A stretch of 64,000 nucleotides of DNA from Candidatus Poribacteria bacterium (GTDB lineage: Bacteria > Poribacteria > WGA-4E > WGA-3G): the NCBI GenBank assembly GCA_021295715.1, contig JAGWBV010000040.1, positions 1 through 64,000 of the forward strand, read 5' to 3'. The notes under the pieces are model-generated. The model was not told where the DNA came from. It saw nothing but the letters and a program-made list of their open reading frames with translations, and did no database searches. This document shows, in pieces, positions 1 through 8,173 of this stretch. Both the position numbers and the translations under genes were made by a program. Within the stretch, counting starts at the first letter, position 1, and each line of letters starts with the position of its first letter.

Positions 1-278
1 CACTGCGAGGCAATACGCGCATCAGCGTTGATTCCCTACGATGCCATGAGCAGTGTTTTCTTAAATTGACGGCTATGGTGCGGAATGTAATACAAGGAAC
101 GGATTTAGTCTATTCGTAGACGAAATCCCCTAACCGCATCGATTCTCAAGGGCACACTTAATTGTGGATTTTACTATATAATTCCCTATAGTTGAGGGAG
201 ACGTGACCGAAATACCACTACGCGCAAACAACATCAGACCAAAAAATAAAAAATATATAAACAATGAAGGAGTTCGCT

Positions 279-1499
279 ATGGCAAAAAAGATAGGTGTTC
301 TAACAGGTGGAGGCGATACAAGTGCTCTTAACGCCACCCTTAAAGGCATTGCGTTGAAAGCCGAGGAACTCGGTTTTGAACTCATCGGACTCATGGAAGG
401 GTGGCGTGGCGTTTTGGAGGGTGGACGCTACTTTACGCTAACACCTGACTTGATTGATGAAAACCGGGGTGGGACGCTGTTAAAAAGCTCACGCACGAAC
501 CTGATTAAAGATGGCAAATTAGATGAAGCCGTCAGTAATCTGAAAAAACTGGACATCAGTGGTCTTATCCCGATCGGTGGCGATGATACTCTGACGGTCG
601 GGACCGCACTGTCGGATCAATTTACGACCACATTCGTCACCAAAACAATTGATAACGATGTGGGTATCAATCCACCTGAAGGGGATGCCGTCGATTACTC
701 GAAGATGGTGAACTATTTCTGTCCCGGTTTCCCTTCATCTGCAAACAGCGTTATCAACTACGTCCAAGATCTGCGGACAACCACCTACTCCCACGATCGT
801 GTGATTGTTGTTGAAGCGATGGGGAGAGATGCAGGTTGGTTGACCTTATCCGCCGCTTATGGACTCGCGGATCTTATCGTTGTTCCAGAAGTGCCGTATC
901 AACCGGAGAGATTGGCGGAAGCGATTCGTGAAAAACACGCAGCACAAGGGAACGTCATCGTTGTCGTGTCGGAAGGGATTCGGAACGATGCTGGGGAATT
1001 GATGATTACTTCACAGGCGGAACTCGATGCTTTTGGGCATACCAAACCCGGAGGGTGTTCAGAAATTATCGTTGAGACGATGAAAAAACTGCTTCCCGAA
1101 ATTTCAAGTTCCGCTTTCCGGGCATTGATACTCGGTTATCTCCAGCGGTGCGGTAGCCCGATACCCCTGGACAGAGACATCGCTATGAAGGCGGGTGCGA
1201 TGGCGGTGCAGGCACTCTCAGACGGGATGTTCAACGGTGTTGCGACGATTACACGGACAGAGGTCGGCATTGAACCGACCCTATTGCCGTTAGATCAAGT
1301 GCTGAAACGGGATGCCTCCGGACATGTTATGCGGAGGAGTCTCGATCTACGGTTCTACGACGCGGAACGGTATCAGATATCTCCAGCGGGGGTAGGATAT
1401 TTTCGGCCGATGTTCGGCGACTTACCACACCCAGAATTGTCATTAGATGATCGATTGGCACTGGGTGCTCGGTTGATTGAGATTGGGGAGATTGGATAA
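279..1499 (+). CDS. pfp: 6-phosphofructokinase, pyrophosphate-type active site
   Basis: Phosphorylates fructose 6-phosphate in glycolysis; the active-site residues suggest PPi rather than ATP as phosphoryl donor. The nucleotide loop (LTGGGDTSALNA, about residues 8-19), GGDD (100-103) and KTIDND (122-127) are all visible. In ATP-dependent PFKs these last two motifs read GGDG and GTIDND; Asp at the fourth position of the first and Lys before TIDND are the accepted marks of PPi use, and such enzymes are usually reversible. MGRDAGW and PEVPYQ motifs are also present. The 406-residue length fits the long clade. The ATG at 279 is chosen over an in-frame ATG at 264 because AAGGAG lies 6 bases before it. 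The first 278 bases hold no gene; a TATAAT at 177-182 may be its -10 box. A hairpin terminator follows. Confidence 0.93.
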   Translation: MAKKIGVLTGGGDTSALNATLKGIALKAEELGFELIGLMEGWRGVLEGGRYFTLTPDLIDENRGGTLLKSSRTNLIKDGKLDEAVSNLKKLDISGLIPIGGDDTLTVGTALSDQFTTTFVTKTIDNDVGINPPEGDAVDYSKMVNYFCPGFPSSANSVINYVQDLRTTTYSHDRVIVVEAMGRDAGWLTLSAAYGLADLIVVPEVPYQPERLAEAIREKHAAQGNVIVVVSEGIRNDAGELMITSQAELDAFGHTKPGGCSEIIVETMKKLLPEISSSAFRALILGYLQRCGSPIPLDRDIAMKAGAMAVQALSDGMFNGVATITRTEVGIEPTLLPLDQVLKRDASGHVMRRSLDLRFYDAERYQISPAGVGYFRPMFGDLPHPELSLDDRLALGARLIEIGEIG

Positions 1500-1525
1500 T
1501 AACTGGGAAACGTAAATAAAACGTA

Positions 1526-1554
1526 GGCGCGATTTTAAACCGCGCCTTTAATTT
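1526..1554 (+). terminator. Hairpin terminator after the phosphofructokinase gene
   Basis: A GGCGCG / CGCGCC stem (1526-1531 with 1541-1546) closes an AT-rich loop and is followed by a T-rich tract. It lies 26 bases after the stop. The same sequence type recurs at 37655, so it may also be a dispersed repeat used as a terminator. Confidence 0.7.
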
Positions 1555-2362
1555 TGCGTGTAAATGCTTTTTCCTTCGCCGTAGTAAGAATCGTAGATGT
1601 GCTGATAAACCGCTTCAGACTTCCGACTAAATAGTTCTGGTGTGTAAGGTAGCGGTAGTTCATCATCAAGTATGTTGCTAACAGTCTCTTTGACTTCAGC
1701 TTTCGACTGTGTCCGTTTCCGCCAATCCGAGCCCAACTTCTCTTGCTTGAGTGTCTCAAGCAATCTTCTCACAGCCGTTTTCACTTCCTCTTTCTCAGGG
1801 ACAGTCAGATGCGGTTCGCGTCGTGTCAGAATATCTAACACTGCCAATTCCTCTTCGGAGAGATCTTCGGTAGTAGTGCGCTAATCTTCTTGATGGAGTT
1901 CATCAGCGAAGTCAAAAAGCTGCTCGAAGTAATCTTGGACACCAAGGGTGCCTCCGTTGTATTCTGCAATCATCTGCTCAAATTTTTCCTGATAATCCAT
2001 TCGACTCCTGTTGAGGCGAATCATCGAAGCGAGTTTGGCGTTGATTGCACCTCTGAGTCTTTCTGCCTCAATGCGTTTATGTTCTGTACCGAATTGTTCC
2101 CTTAACTGCTCAAAATCAATTTGGCTTAAATCTACCTGTGCAGCTTCCAATGATTCTGCACTTTGTCGAACATCTTGACAGCGGTGGCTTTATCAATTGA
2201 GATGACCATGCCTTTCCCTTGATAGCCTCTGCCCATAAAGTGAGCGACTATATCTTTGGCGATGGTCTCTAATCGATCCTCTCGCGTGATGAGATGATAT
2301 TCTCTGGCAAATTCGTATTCTAGTGCTGTGTCACGCCTAAAATGATGGATGTGGGCAGCCAC
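1548..2362 (-). pseudogene. hsdR: Remnant of type I restriction subunit HsdR, C-terminal part
   Basis: Three conceptual fragments, read from 2362 downwards, match the C-terminal third of HsdR. The first (2362-2132) carries the segment ISIDKATAVKMFDKVQNHW after the helicase domain. The second (2150-1881) is in another frame. The third (1847-1548) is in the same frame as the second but separated by a TAG at 1881-1883. One frameshift and one stop therefore break it, and the 5' two thirds, with the nuclease and DEAD-box motors, are missing. The upstream junction falls in a short dispersed repeat (around 2340-2390) shared with the end of the neighbouring ATPase remnant. An hsdM tail lies 6 kb away at 8552. 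Family assignment is from motif recognition; non-functionality is clear. Confidence 0.75.
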
Positions 2363-3116
2363 AAGGGACTGCCCCTACAGGGAAAATCCCTTCAACCCAA
2401 CTGACAATACTATCCACGTAGCGAAAATCTTCTGATGTATTCTCATGCCAACCCCAAAGTATGTCTGGGACATTCACACCGTAAGGATTGAGTTTTAAGG
2501 ATTCCTGAATATCTTGTGTAATAGGAGAGAATCTATTAGGATTCGTTCGTATGTGGTCTGGTTGAAAGTCATAAAATTCCCATCCCTGAATAAACTTTGC
2601 TAAGGCACTCGTAGTGGGTTTATAGCCATAATCACCAGCCGACCTCAACGCGAGTTTATTGGATTTATATGTCGTTGTATTCTTGTCATCTTCATCCTTA
2701 ACTTTACCCTCTCCACTTTGAACTGAGATAACCTCGACCTTATGAACCAATAATGCCTCGTCAATAGTAAGTTTTTCATCCTTAGATTTAAATTCTAATT
2801 TATATCGAACGGGTTTCTTCTTCACTTTGACGTGTAATTCGCATTTGATGTCATTTGCCCCACCTGCCTAACCCCTATCTTGGATAAAATCAGCCGTTGT
2901 GGGAGGTGTTTCAAATCTCAACATACTGTTGAGAAGACGTAGAGATCTCAAGGTGTTGGATTTTCCACTGGCATTGGGACCAACGAGAACCGTCAAAGGC
3001 TTCAGTGGAAGCGTAACGTTCCGCAAGCTTAGGTAATTTTCGATATGAACTCTAAAAACGCTTTCTGTTCGGACATGGGCTTCGCCTTTATATCGGGATT
3101 CAACCTTCGGGGCATC
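2337..3116 (-). pseudogene. AAA family ATPase (RecF/OLD-like) interrupted by TAG
   Basis: A single minus-strand frame runs from about 3116 to 2337 and is interrupted once, by TAG at 2868-2870. Before the stop it encodes an N-terminal ATPase lobe: VHIENYLSLRNVTLPLKP followed by the Walker A motif GPNASGKSN. After it the frame continues in coding-like sequence (ALAKFIQGWEFYDFQPDHI) typical of small SMC/OLD-type ATPases. The 3' end is replaced by a dispersed repeat encoding a nonsense tail, so the Walker B half is lost. No clear start codon is visible; the frame opens after a TGA at 3117-3119. It sits behind a PIN toxin gene and a TOPRIM-like gene, a setting typical of defence ATPases. Function inferred; decay is seen. 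Confidence 0.7.
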
Positions 3117-3161
3117 TCAGTTTTCAAGGTTCAAGAGGGCCTGCGTAAACTCATCGATGCC

Positions 3162-3569
3162 TCATGAAAACTGTAGGAGAAAGTCTCTTGCTGTGACGAT
3201 CTGTATGTTCCGATAGTTTCCAAGTGGTAACAGGTGCCGGCGATCTCCAGTAACAATATGAGTGGTCGCACCGACAACAGCACATTCAATAATTTCGTCG
3301 TCGTCCGGATCAACGGTAGCACCTTTGAGCGCGTTGGTAATCTTGACGAGCCTCAGGAAACCGCGGAGATCTTCAAGCGTATCCACCGTTTCGGCAGGCG
3401 AAAAATTAAGTTTTGTTGGGAGTTTATCTTCCAATTCTCCCAGTATTTCTGTGCAGGTTAATCCTTCAACGTTTCCTTGGCGTGCTAATTCAAGGCATCG
3501 TCCCGGGGTTCCTCCCCAACCAATACTGGACAACAAAATATTTGTATCGTAAACAACTACCGGGAGCAT
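3162..3569 (-). CDS. PIN-domain toxin, PIN family TA component
   Basis: Predicted Mg-dependent ribonuclease toxin of 135 residues, normal length for the family. Acidic PIN residues are visible: Asp in VVYDTNILLS near the start, the central DPDDDEIIECA and the C-terminal VTGDRRHLLPLG. The start overlaps the end of the upstream gene by 13 bases (stop TAG at 3557-3559, ATG at 3567-3569), implying translational coupling. No intact antitoxin is adjacent; the nearest candidate is a truncated DUF433 frame at 4165-4281, two genes upstream in the same direction. It could instead be a solitary PIN nuclease retained from a defence island. Confidence 0.82.
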   Translation of the reverse strand: MLPVVVYDTNILLSSIGWGGTPGRCLELARQGNVEGLTCTEILGELEDKLPTKLNFSPAETVDTLEDLRGFLRLVKITNALKGATVDPDDDEIIECAVVGATTHIVTGDRRHLLPLGNYRNIQIVTARDFLLQFS

Positions 3570-4108
3570 TCACGATCCTCGTGGATGAGATCGTCGACAA
3601 ATTCCTCGCGATCGGTTTCAAGCATTGCGTCCCAATCTAAACCTCGTGCGGCGCATAATTTCCGAAATTGGGCTTCTGCATAGTCCATACGTGCCGCCCG
3701 ATCAGGATCTTCAATTCCCAGATGCGCTCTCCACAACCGCGACTCAAGTTCCTGAACCCCCGGCGCGAAAAATACTTTGCCAGCAAAACCGGGGTCGGCA
3801 ACAATCCGTTTAATCTGATCGATGAGTCCCCCTAATTCCTGTAGGTGTTGACGCGTTAACATTGAACTATCGCTATCGAGAAAGAAAATAACGTAGTCAT
3901 CCTGCTTCAGGTAATCCCGAACTGCTTTTTGAAGTTTGCCATTCAAAGCTGCCTTACCCTTCCTATTGGGCATTAAGAATCCTTTGCTACCCACTGTTTG
4001 GACCGACAGATCATTGAATTTCAAGTTTGTCGCCAAACTATCTACCAAAGATTTGAGGGCTTCCGCATCATAATCGGATTCCACAGTCCATATTCTCACG
4101 CGTGCCAT
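3557..4108 (-). CDS. TOPRIM-like or DUF4276-like protein, putative defence partner
   Basis: 183-residue soluble protein without a firm family match. The N-terminus begins with a beta strand and an acidic turn (RIWTVESDYDAEALKSLV), and residues 74-80 read FFLDSDS. An acidic turn followed by a hydrophobic strand ending in DxD is the layout of TOPRIM folds, as in OLD nucleases and DUF4276/DUF4435 partners of AAA ATPases. A later FFAPGVQELESRLW segment is also shared by such proteins. A strong GGAGG lies 7 bases before the ATG. It overlaps the PIN gene and precedes an AAA ATPase remnant, consistent with a former ATPase-plus-TOPRIM defence unit. Fold assignment is inference. Confidence 0.5.
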   Translation of the reverse strand: MARVRIWTVESDYDAEALKSLVDSLATNLKFNDLSVQTVGSKGFLMPNRKGKAALNGKLQKAVRDYLKQDDYVIFFLDSDSSMLTRQHLQELGGLIDQIKRIVADPGFAGKVFFAPGVQELESRLWRAHLGIEDPDRAARMDYAEAQFRKLCAARGLDWDAMLETDREEFVDDLIHEDRECSR

Positions 4109-4164
4109 GCCGGTTCCTCCATTAAGTCTTATCGTATGAAAAACGGCACTATCAACTCCAAAGT

Positions 4165-4281
4165 CTATAATCCAACCGTCCCCTCACAAAATTTTTCAAT
4201 TACGATTTCAATACCGACCCGTGTGCCTTTAATCCGAATCGTTTTTGGGTTGACAAACTCAAAGACACTCGCAAGTTCCAT
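4165..4281 (-). pseudogene. Truncated DUF433-type antitoxin (38 residues)
   Basis: An ATG at 4281 preceded by AGGAGG opens a 38-codon frame reading MELASVFEFVNPKTIRIKGT, then RVGIEIVIEKF, ending in TAG at 4165-4167. The IRIKGTRVGIEIV segment resembles the conserved core of DUF433 proteins, small antitoxins usually paired with PIN-type toxins. Family members are normally 70-80 residues, so the second half is lost. The good ribosome site suggests it may still be translated. It heads the minus-strand run that includes the PIN toxin. Confidence 0.45.
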
Positions 4282-4304
4282 GATAGTCTCCCTCCTAAAT
4301 AAGT

Positions 4305-4426
4305 CAGGACTTACGCAATGCACAGTCTTTTCGTCTACAAACCGCTACTTTTTGGTAAAATGCTTGTATCTACAAGAGACCTGTGCTCGTAGTGAGGCGA
4401 TATATCGCCTCTCTGCGTAAGTCCTA
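4305..4426. mobile_element. Non-autonomous MITE with GGACTTACGCA-type inverted ends
   Basis: A 12-base terminal inverted repeat, AGGACTTACGCA at 4306-4317 and its exact complement at 4414-4425, bounds about 120 bp. The element is flanked by the direct repeat TAAGT at 4300-4304 and 4427-4431, which looks like a 5-bp target duplication. An internal palindrome GAGGCGATATATCGCCTC (4395-4412) sits near the right end. It has no coding capacity. GACTTACGCA-type ends are familiar from MITEs mobilised by IS transposases in other phyla; no parent transposase is in the window. It lies just upstream of the truncated DUF433 gene. Confidence 0.7.
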
Positions 4427-4874
4427 TAAGTTTTTCAGCTTTATTATAGTAACCCAAGTTGCTACGTACAAGATTTTAGATGTGCAGCCCCGTTTTTCGT
4501 TGAAAATGGTTCATGATTCGCAGGAGTTTCGTAGCGTATCCTGTTGGGTTAGGGACGCGCAGGCACAGACTAACAGTCTATGCTACAACAACTACAATCT
4601 AATAGATACTTATACAAAGAGGCAATTTAGGTTATTATATCATATCCTCCAGATGTTTACCAAATTTTATACAATGTCTTATCCTACACAGATACCGCTC
4701 CTATGGGGTTGAAGGGGGATTGCGGGATAAATTGGTTTCTGATGTGGACAAGCCTGTAATCCTGATTCAGACGAATCGGTTTCCATCAGCAGTCAGTAGT
4801 CGGGAATCGGAGTTCCCTCCTGCCGGCGGGTGCCACAGAGGAAAGACTTTACAACGTTGTAGAACGCTATTTTC
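4427..4874. other. Intergenic stretch of dispersed repeats, no gene seen
   Basis: No supported coding frame. It includes an AT-rich block (about 4440-4680) with a segment resembling 26425-26460 (TATGCTACAA followed by GGCAATTT and GGTTA), and a copy near 4796-4825 of the repeat GGGATTCGGAGATCCCTCC found all over the window. Confidence 0.6.
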
Positions 4875-5420
4875 TCATCCGCTCGACGCGAAGGGAAATT
4901 CTTTCGCAACCACGAACCTGTCGTCGGTTTCAGAGGAGCGGTAGATGAGACAGAGGGTGGCAATCTCACATCGGACTGGCTGCCATTCGGTTTGGAGTCG
5001 CTCCTGTTCGGTGCGAAGGGATCGATGAGAAAATTGTCCAACGGAGAGGTGTGGATGAAATCCACCCGCAAATCGCGCTGTATCGTCATAGTCGGGAAGG
5101 TGGTGCTGGAGTATGGTGTGTAACTGCACGATTTCGTCTGTAGGTTCGGGGACCAAGAACATGGTAGCCGATTTACGATGTTTGAAAGCATCGAAGCGTG
5201 TGAACGCAATGGAGAACGGGGATACCTGTCGCGCGGCTTTTGTGAGTATACGGATAGCCGACTCGAAATCGTGGCGTTCCGCGAAGGGATAGAGCAGCGT
5301 TATATGTGGCATCCATCGCACGAAGTTACGGTCATGAATTCGCCGAATGGCTTGGATGGGTGATTGCACAGATTCAGGCGGGATGAGGACAACAGCAGTG
5401 GTGTGAGTCTTGTTATGCAT
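4875..5420 (-). CDS. 2H phosphoesterase (2'-5' RNA ligase-like)
   Basis: 181-residue member of the 2H phosphoesterase/ligT-like superfamily, which acts on 2'-5' or cyclic phosphodiester bonds of RNA or nucleotides. Both signature motifs are visible: HITL (His39-Thr41) and HPHLSVG (His124-Ser126). Their spacing of about 85 residues is normal. It stands alone; the next gene on the strand, an SDR, starts about 1 kb away at 6417. Substrate cannot be predicted; a 2'-5' RNA ligase or a cyclic phosphodiesterase are equally possible. Confidence 0.8.
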   Translation of the reverse strand: MHNKTHTTAVVLIPPESVQSPIQAIRRIHDRNFVRWMPHITLLYPFAERHDFESAIRILTKAARQVSPFSIAFTRFDAFKHRKSATMFLVPEPTDEIVQLHTILQHHLPDYDDTARFAGGFHPHLSVGQFSHRSLRTEQERLQTEWQPVRCEIATLCLIYRSSETDDRFVVAKEFPFASSG

Positions 5421-5504
5421 ATTTTACTTTTGTTCATCTGAGTATCACTCCATTACATACGCTGTGGTTTTTGGATACTCTGAGCCTCTTCCTTAAGATC
5501 AAGA

Positions 5505-5616
5505 CGCAAGCCTGCAACAACGGCGCAGGGCTTTTGCTGGGGTGTTTCTTCAACTCTACGGAACGGAACATGAATATCCTAACTTGCCTGACCGAACCGC
5601 AAGGAATAATCAAAAA
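5505..5616. repeat. Dispersed repeats in the gap before the SDR genes
   Basis: It holds a GCCTGCAACAACGGCGCAGG element (about 5510-5530, also at 14366 and inverted at 57300) and a CTGACCGAACCGCAAGGAAT element (5588-5607), related to the elements that precede several start codons (see 14255, 17958, 57250). Confidence 0.6.
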
Positions 5617-6417
5617 TTAGTGACTAACGGACATCCCCCAGCGTCCGCCATCTACGTGTATCGTTTGTCCTGTGATGTAAGATGCATCGTCGCTCAGGAG
5701 GAAGGCGATAGCGGACGCGATCTCTTCCGGCGCGGCAAGCCGTTTCATGATACACGAAGAAATCGTTAATTCCGCTAATGCCTTTTTCTCAGCTGCCGGA
5801 TCCGCGGCACTACCAAAGTGCATCTCCGTCACGATCCAGCCCGGGGCGACGGCGTTAACGCGAATACCGTATTCGATAAATTCGTATGCCATTGTTTTCG
5901 TGACAGAGACCAGTGCCGCTTTAATGGCATCGTAGACCCACTGTCCGGGTCTGCCAAGAAATCCGCCCTCTGATGAGAGGTTGACGATAGCACCCCCCTC
6001 GTTCTTCAACAACGGCAGTAACAACTGCGTAGTCAATACCCATCCTCGAAGACCGGTTGCGGTTTCGAGGTCCCAATTCGGTAACCACTCCCCATTTTCA
6101 ATTTTACCCGTCCTCAAGATAGCAGCATTATTGACGAGGATGTGAAGCGTAGAAAACTTTTCGGTGACGGCGTGCACAGCAGCGCGGACACTTTCGTCAT
6201 CGGCAAGATCAATGCCTATGTAGAGTGCCTTTCCGCCCGTTTCTTGGATTTCTGCGACTGCCTGCTGCGCCATTTCGGCATTGTTATCGGCGATGATGAC
6301 GTGTGCACCTTCGGATGCGAGGCGATTCGCCGTTGCTCTACCGATACCGGAGGCACCACCTGTGATGAGAGCAACCTTATCTGTAAAACGGATTGTTCCT
6401 AACGAATTGGTTTGCAT
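5617..6417 (-). CDS. SDR family oxidoreductase, tandem copy 1
   Basis: 266-residue classical short-chain dehydrogenase/reductase, NAD(P)-dependent. Visible: the dinucleotide motif TGGASGIG (19-26), NNAA (96-99), catalytic Ser in NLSSEGG (about 148), and Tyr162 and Lys166 in VYDAIKAA, with normal spacing. The tail ITGQTIHVDGG is typical. The next gene upstream (6458-7258) is a close paralogue of identical length starting MQTN, so the pair arose by tandem duplication. Asp in IIADNN after beta-2 favours NAD over NADP by general SDR rules. Substrate unknown; an alcohol or sugar dehydrogenase role is plausible. Confidence 0.88.
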   Translation of the reverse strand: MQTNSLGTIRFTDKVALITGGASGIGRATANRLASEGAHVIIADNNAEMAQQAVAEIQETGGKALYIGIDLADDESVRAAVHAVTEKFSTLHILVNNAAILRTGKIENGEWLPNWDLETATGLRGWVLTTQLLLPLLKNEGGAIVNLSSEGGFLGRPGQWVYDAIKAALVSVTKTMAYEFIEYGIRVNAVAPGWIVTEMHFGSAADPAAEKKALAELTISSCIMKRLAAPEEIASAIAFLLSDDASYITGQTIHVDGGRWGMSVSH

Positions 6418-6457
6418 CTGTTGCTAAGCCTTTTGATGTATGGATTCGCGTTGAAGT

Positions 6458-7258
6458 TCATAGACCGACAGACATTCCCCAACGTCCGCCATCTACATGT
6501 ATGGTTTGCCCTGTGATGTAGGAGGCATCATCGCTAAGGAGAAAAGCGATTGATGATGCGATCTCTTCCGGTCCACAGCGGCGTTTCATAATGCAAGAAT
6601 TGATCGCGGTCTCCTCCAATTCCTTCTTGCGTGCGGCAGGATCCGGTGCTCTCCCGAAGTGCATCTCTGTGACAACCCAGCCAGGGGCAACGGCGTTAAC
6701 GCGAATACCGTATTCCACGAATTCGTATGCCATTGTTTTTGTGAGGGAGACCAACGCGGATTTAATCGCATCGTAGACCCATCCGCCGGGTCTGCCGAGA
6801 TAACCACCCTCTGAGGAGAGATTGACGATCGCAGCCCCTTCCTGTTTCAAAAGCGGTAACAGGTGCTGCGTGATGACGACCCAGCCTCGGAGCCCGATTG
6901 CGGTTTCGGGTTGCCAATTTGGAAGCCATCCCCCGTCTTCAATTTTACCACCTCTCGCAATAGCGGCGTTATTGACGAGGATATGAAGCGCGGAAAACTT
7001 TTCAGCGACTTCATTTGCAGCCGCTTGGACACTTTCGTCATCTGCGAGATCGACTTCTATAAAAAGTGCCTTTCCGCCTGCTTCTTGGATTTCTGCGACT
7101 GCCTGCTGCGCCATTTCGGTGTTTTTATCGGCGATGATGACATGCGCGCCTTCAGCGGAGAGACGGTTCGCCGTTGCTCTACCGATGCCGGAGGCACCGC
7201 CGGTTATCAACGCGACTTTATCTGTGAAACGGATTGTTCCCCATTGGTTTGTTTGCAT
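6458..7258 (-). CDS. SDR family oxidoreductase, tandem copy 2
   Basis: 266-residue classical SDR, nearly collinear with copy 1 including the first residues (MQTN then GTIRFTDKVALITGG). It keeps TGGASGIGR, NNAA, NLSSEGG and VYDAIKSA, so the Ser-Tyr-Lys triad is intact. The 40-base gap to copy 1 suggests cotranscription. Differences cluster in the middle, around the substrate loop (GGKIEDGGWLPNWQPE versus TGKIENGEWLPNWDLE) and near residues 215-225 after the active site. The two copies may therefore differ in substrate. Confidence 0.88.
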   Translation of the reverse strand: MQTNQWGTIRFTDKVALITGGASGIGRATANRLSAEGAHVIIADKNTEMAQQAVAEIQEAGGKALFIEVDLADDESVQAAANEVAEKFSALHILVNNAAIARGGKIEDGGWLPNWQPETAIGLRGWVVITQHLLPLLKQEGAAIVNLSSEGGYLGRPGGWVYDAIKSALVSLTKTMAYEFVEYGIRVNAVAPGWVVTEMHFGRAPDPAARKKELEETAINSCIMKRRCGPEEIASSIAFLLSDDASYITGQTIHVDGGRWGMSVGL

Positions 7259-7365
7259 GATGTTGTGAGTCCTTTTGTTGAGCCGTCAGCAATCGGTTTC
7301 CATCGGCAGTCAGCGATCAGGGGTGGTTCCGGTGCGGTTAGGCGAAAGACCCTACTGGGTTTGGG

Positions 7366-8139
7366 TTACACACCTGCAGCGAATCCACCATCAACGAGCA
7401 GAGAAGCACCCGTGACCCACTCAGCATCGTCGGAAGCGAGAAAGATTACAGCACGCCCGATGTCTCTTGGTAGACCGAAACGCGGCATAGCGGTTTTCTC
7501 TAATGCTTCGTCAATCTGCTCCGGGGTGAGGTAGTCCTGAATTGCCGTCTCGATATAGCCCGGACAGATGGCGTTGACGGTTATGCCGAACTGTCCGATT
7601 TCTAATGCTATATCTCGGACCATGTTGACGATAGCGGCTTTCGCGGGAGCATACGCGGGTCCTGCTCCGCCGCCATACGCATGGACGGAGGCGATCTGGA
7701 TAATCCTTCCAAATTTCGATTGTTTCAGGTGTGGAATGGCGAGTTTTGTAGCAACAAAGACGCCGCGGAGATTAACCCCAACGACCCTGTCCCACTCAGC
7801 GATTGAGAGTTCCTGCGCGCCGCCGGGGATATGGATACCGGCGTTATTGACGAGAACGTCGAGTCCACCAAAATGCTCAACGGTTCGCTGAATTACGCGT
7901 GCAACCTGCGATTCATCGGCGACATCGGCTTCGAGGAAGAGTCCCTCTGCTCCGAGTTTTTCGATTTCTACGACGGTCGGGGTTGTGGTATCGGTTTCGT
8001 GGTATTTGCCACGGAGAGGTGTCTCCTGTTTATCAATGACAGTAACCCGCGCCCCCTCACGCGCACATTCGAGTGCGATGCCGCGCCCGATGCCTGAACT
8101 CCCACCGGTTATGATAGCGATTCGATCCTTGAGTAGCAT
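7366..8139 (-). CDS. SDR family oxidoreductase (glucose 1-dehydrogenase-like)
   Basis: 257-residue classical SDR with TGGSSGIGRG near the N-terminus, NNAGIHIPGG, the active-site Tyr and Lys in YAPAKAA, and the end VTGASLLVDGGF. It is more distant from the two paralogues downstream and carries VTVIDKQ after beta-2, an NAD-type acidic residue. It heads a run of three SDRs on this strand, separated from the next by about 107 bases that include a GTCAGC-type dispersed repeat. Substrate not predictable from sequence. Confidence 0.87.
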   Translation of the reverse strand: MLLKDRIAIITGGSSGIGRGIALECAREGARVTVIDKQETPLRGKYHETDTTTPTVVEIEKLGAEGLFLEADVADESQVARVIQRTVEHFGGLDVLVNNAGIHIPGGAQELSIAEWDRVVGVNLRGVFVATKLAIPHLKQSKFGRIIQIASVHAYGGGAGPAYAPAKAAIVNMVRDIALEIGQFGITVNAICPGYIETAIQDYLTPEQIDEALEKTAMPRFGLPRDIGRAVIFLASDDAEWVTGASLLVDGGFAAGV

Positions 8140-8173
8140 TTGGGTCTTTCTCTTTGAAAGTAAAGGGACATCA

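Noticed and set aside
1-60. GATTCCCTACGATGCC near the left edge as another CRISPR-like repeat
   Set aside because: Matches only about 12 bases of the array repeat and lacks the GCGGGAAGG core.
1881-2870. TAG recoding to an amino acid
   Set aside because: Several intact genes in the window end in TAG at the expected C-terminus, and only broken accessory genes have internal TAG.
4383-4712. 109-codon plus frame covering the MITE end and repeats
   Set aside because: Low-complexity AT-rich sequence, no RBS, spans a mobile-element end.
7283-7325. Recurrent GTCAGC blocks as a CRISPR array
   Set aside because: Simple variable units without unique spacers; intergenic dispersed repeats instead.
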